Origin: Candidatus Borrarchaeum weybense
GTDB lineage: Archaea; Asgardarchaeota; Sifarchaeia; Borrarchaeales; Borrarchaeaceae
Direction: 5' to 3'
DNA: 64,000 nt
Assembly (NCBI GenBank): GCA_019057385.1
Contig: JAHQJS010000003.1
Span: forward strand, 62,001 to 126,000
Shown here piece by piece: positions 62,645-64,000 of this stretch. Every line of letters begins with the position of its first letter. Position 1 is the stretch's first letter. Under the pieces are notes generated by a model. It had not been told where the DNA came from, did no database searches, and was given only the letters and a program-made list of their open reading frames with translations. The position numbers were made by a program, and so were the translations under genes.

Positions 62645-62674
62645 TAAGTTTAGTGCTAGAACGAGGGATTTAAG

Positions 62675-63496
62675 TTGTTGTCAAACCTTCCATTGAGTTT
62701 ATGTAAACTATTCGCAGTTCAGCCCTTCAAGTTATTAGGAAAACGATTTTGTCCTTCTAATTTGATAAATCCATGCAATTATTATGAAGATTTGGATTTA
62801 TCACCAGAAGAAATTTCTGCTGGAGCTAAAGGTTTCGCTGCTATAATCTTTCTCATTACTATCAGCATATCACTCATCTGGAGATTAGGTCCTTTTTTAT
62901 ATCTTTCAATAGCCCTTCTTATGGCCTATATAACTCATGGATTACTAATGCGTGCTCTCCCACTAAGATACGCTTATGAAAGGCTAACCATTGAAAAATA
63001 TGCGGATTTGATCCTGAATACCATGCTCTTAGCGTTACTTGCCGGATCAACATTCGATGCCATCTATTTCGTAGCTAAAAGTGACTTTCCACAGGTATCA
63101 CAGGATTTTGAAAGGATCCTATATCAGGTTAATAATAATGAGCCGCCAGAAAAACTTCTCTTGGACTACGCCTATAAACAGCCATCAACTACCCTGCGCA
63201 AACATATCGCTACTCTGTTTTCTATCAATGACTTAGATTCTGCAATTGAAATGATGAAAGAGTCAACCCAGTTTGAAGTACGTAACGCATATGATCAGTT
63301 TACTCTTGAATTGGATAGTCGATTTGCCCTATCTATAGGTGTTTCTACTTTTATGCCAATTTTTATGGGCTTATTTCTCATTGTTTATGGGCTTGCTAGT
63401 TCACCTTTCATTCTACTTACAGTACCAATGCATATTTTTCTAATACGTTTTCTTAAAAACCAAGTTCTAAGTAACAAAGTGGAGTTAGTCGGATGA
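62675..63496 (+). CDS. GspF/TadC-like membrane platform protein, first
   Basis: A 273-aa membrane protein (TTG start) with two hydrophobic helices around residues 50-90, a cytoplasmic helical domain (YADLILNTMLLALLAGSTFDAI ... VSQDFERIL ... PPEKLLLDYAY) and two helices at the end. This is the T2SSF pattern of archaeal pilus platform proteins. It overlaps the next platform gene by four bases. Confidence 0.82.
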   Translation: MLSNLPLSLCKLFAVQPFKLLGKRFCPSNLINPCNYYEDLDLSPEEISAGAKGFAAIIFLITISISLIWRLGPFLYLSIALLMAYITHGLLMRALPLRYAYERLTIEKYADLILNTMLLALLAGSTFDAIYFVAKSDFPQVSQDFERILYQVNNNEPPEKLLLDYAYKQPSTTLRKHIATLFSINDLDSAIEMMKESTQFEVRNAYDQFTLELDSRFALSIGVSTFMPIFMGLFLIVYGLASSPFILLTVPMHIFLIRFLKNQVLSNKVELVG

Positions 63497-64000
63497 AATC
63501 CTTACTTAAAACCACAATTTCGTCATCCTCAACCGATGAGGAACTGAGTGAAGTTGCTAATTTCCTCAGTTATTTTGCCGATGAATTGAAATTAGGTATC
63601 TGTCCAGAACAGGCCTATAGATATGCGTTGGGGAAATATAATGGATCTTTAAAGCCAATTTTTATGGATGGCGCCCGCCAATTAGTTATAGGGGCACAAC
63701 CTCTAAAACAGGTACTAATGGGTATTGCAAATTCCCTAAGTAGTTTGAATAGCAATTATTTCCTTCAACTTAGTTGTAAGTTCTTGGAAAAGGATTCGAT
63801 GGAAGCAGGTAGAATATTGATGTCTATGATCAGAACCTTAGAAGAGAATTCCACTCTGATTAAGAAACGTAGCCAGTTTATGCGCGCAAAAAATCTTAAG
63901 ACAAAGATTTTGTCATTAGCTACCTCACTAGTATTGGGTTACGTAGCAGCCCTTACACCCCTATTTGCAATGCTATTCTTGCTCCGTCAGCAAAATATAG
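63493..64000 (+). CDS. GspF/TadC-like membrane platform protein, second (cut by window end)
   Basis: Starts ATG 63493, overlapping the previous stop by ATGA, and stays open to the last base: MKSLLKTTISSSSTDEELSE, then FADELKLGICPEQAYRYALG, a T2SSF cytoplasmic helical domain, and hydrophobic helix ILSLATSLVLGYVAALTPLFAMLFLL. Two separate platform proteins in tandem are common in Tad-type systems (TadB/TadC). Confidence 0.8.
   Translation, partial: MKSLLKTTISSSSTDEELSEVANFLSYFADELKLGICPEQAYRYALGKYNGSLKPIFMDGARQLVIGAQPLKQVLMGIANSLSSLNSNYFLQLSCKFLEKDSMEAGRILMSMIRTLEENSTLIKKRSQFMRAKNLKTKILSLATSLVLGYVAALTPLFAMLFLLRQQNI

Overview
The window is archaeal chromosome. GatD/GatE amidotransferase, an archaeosine tRNA-guanine transglycosylase, Elp3, an Orc1/Cdc6 protein, an RFC small subunit, prefoldin beta, Pcc1, eL43 (L37Ae), Sm-like and FAU-1 proteins and a tetraether-synthase-type radical SAM enzyme all point there. 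An Rpb8/RpoG-like RNA polymerase subunit and an Elf1-like zinc protein favour the TACK/Asgard side of the Archaea over classical Euryarchaeota; the exact lineage cannot be fixed from this window. The DNA is AT-rich, with visibly GC-rich patches at RNA genes and in one secreted-enzyme gene (52.99-55.93 kb).

Layout. 0-3.9 kb is a small defence-like island: a HEPN protein (cut by the window start), an unknown protein overlapping a PD-(D/E)XK nuclease-like gene, and a Cas7-like RAMP followed at once by a structured RNA element. 4-28.9 kb is mostly housekeeping: pyrD and pyrK flanking a regulator and a giant TPR/metalloprotease-like gene, elp3, gatE-gatD, glmS, nadE, gatB, NOG1-type GTPase, FAU-1, Lrp, tgtA, Sm-like protein, RpoG and a PAC2 protein. 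29-36.3 kb holds an unusual CRISPR-related module on the minus strand: a 1327-aa fusion of an SF2 helicase, zinc ribbons and a complete Cas1 domain, then a second Cas7-like RAMP, the structured RNA element, a Cas6-like/HD-like protein and another copy of the element. No CRISPR array and no Cas2 were seen. 37-47.6 kb has an orphan IS605/TnpB-type guide-RNA-like sequence, a lipid flippase-like protein, L2-L23-L4-L3, the radical SAM protein, Elf1, an RPA-like protein and an ABC exporter. 47.6-55.9 kb holds three intron-rich tRNA genes, cdc6, a phosphoesterase, an interrupted rfcS and a surface enzyme. 56-64 kb carries an ECF transporter module, a DHH phosphoesterase, prefoldin/L37Ae/Pcc1 and the start of a type IV pilus/Tad-like secretion operon.

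The most interesting signals are: (1) the helicase-Cas1 / Cas7-like / Cas6-like module and its three copies of a conserved, covarying RNA element, each followed by DNA resembling another sequence in the window, in two cases the 5' end of the neighbouring gene; (2) five tRNA genes that appear to carry 3, 3, 2, 5 and 5 introns; (3) a 30-nt insertion with an in-frame stop exactly inside the Walker A motif of rfcS, best explained as an mRNA intron; (4) an in-frame TGA at a conserved cysteine position of a CxxCxxCC protein, a candidate selenocysteine; and (5) three genes whose homology and ribosome-binding sites imply ATT or ATA start codons.
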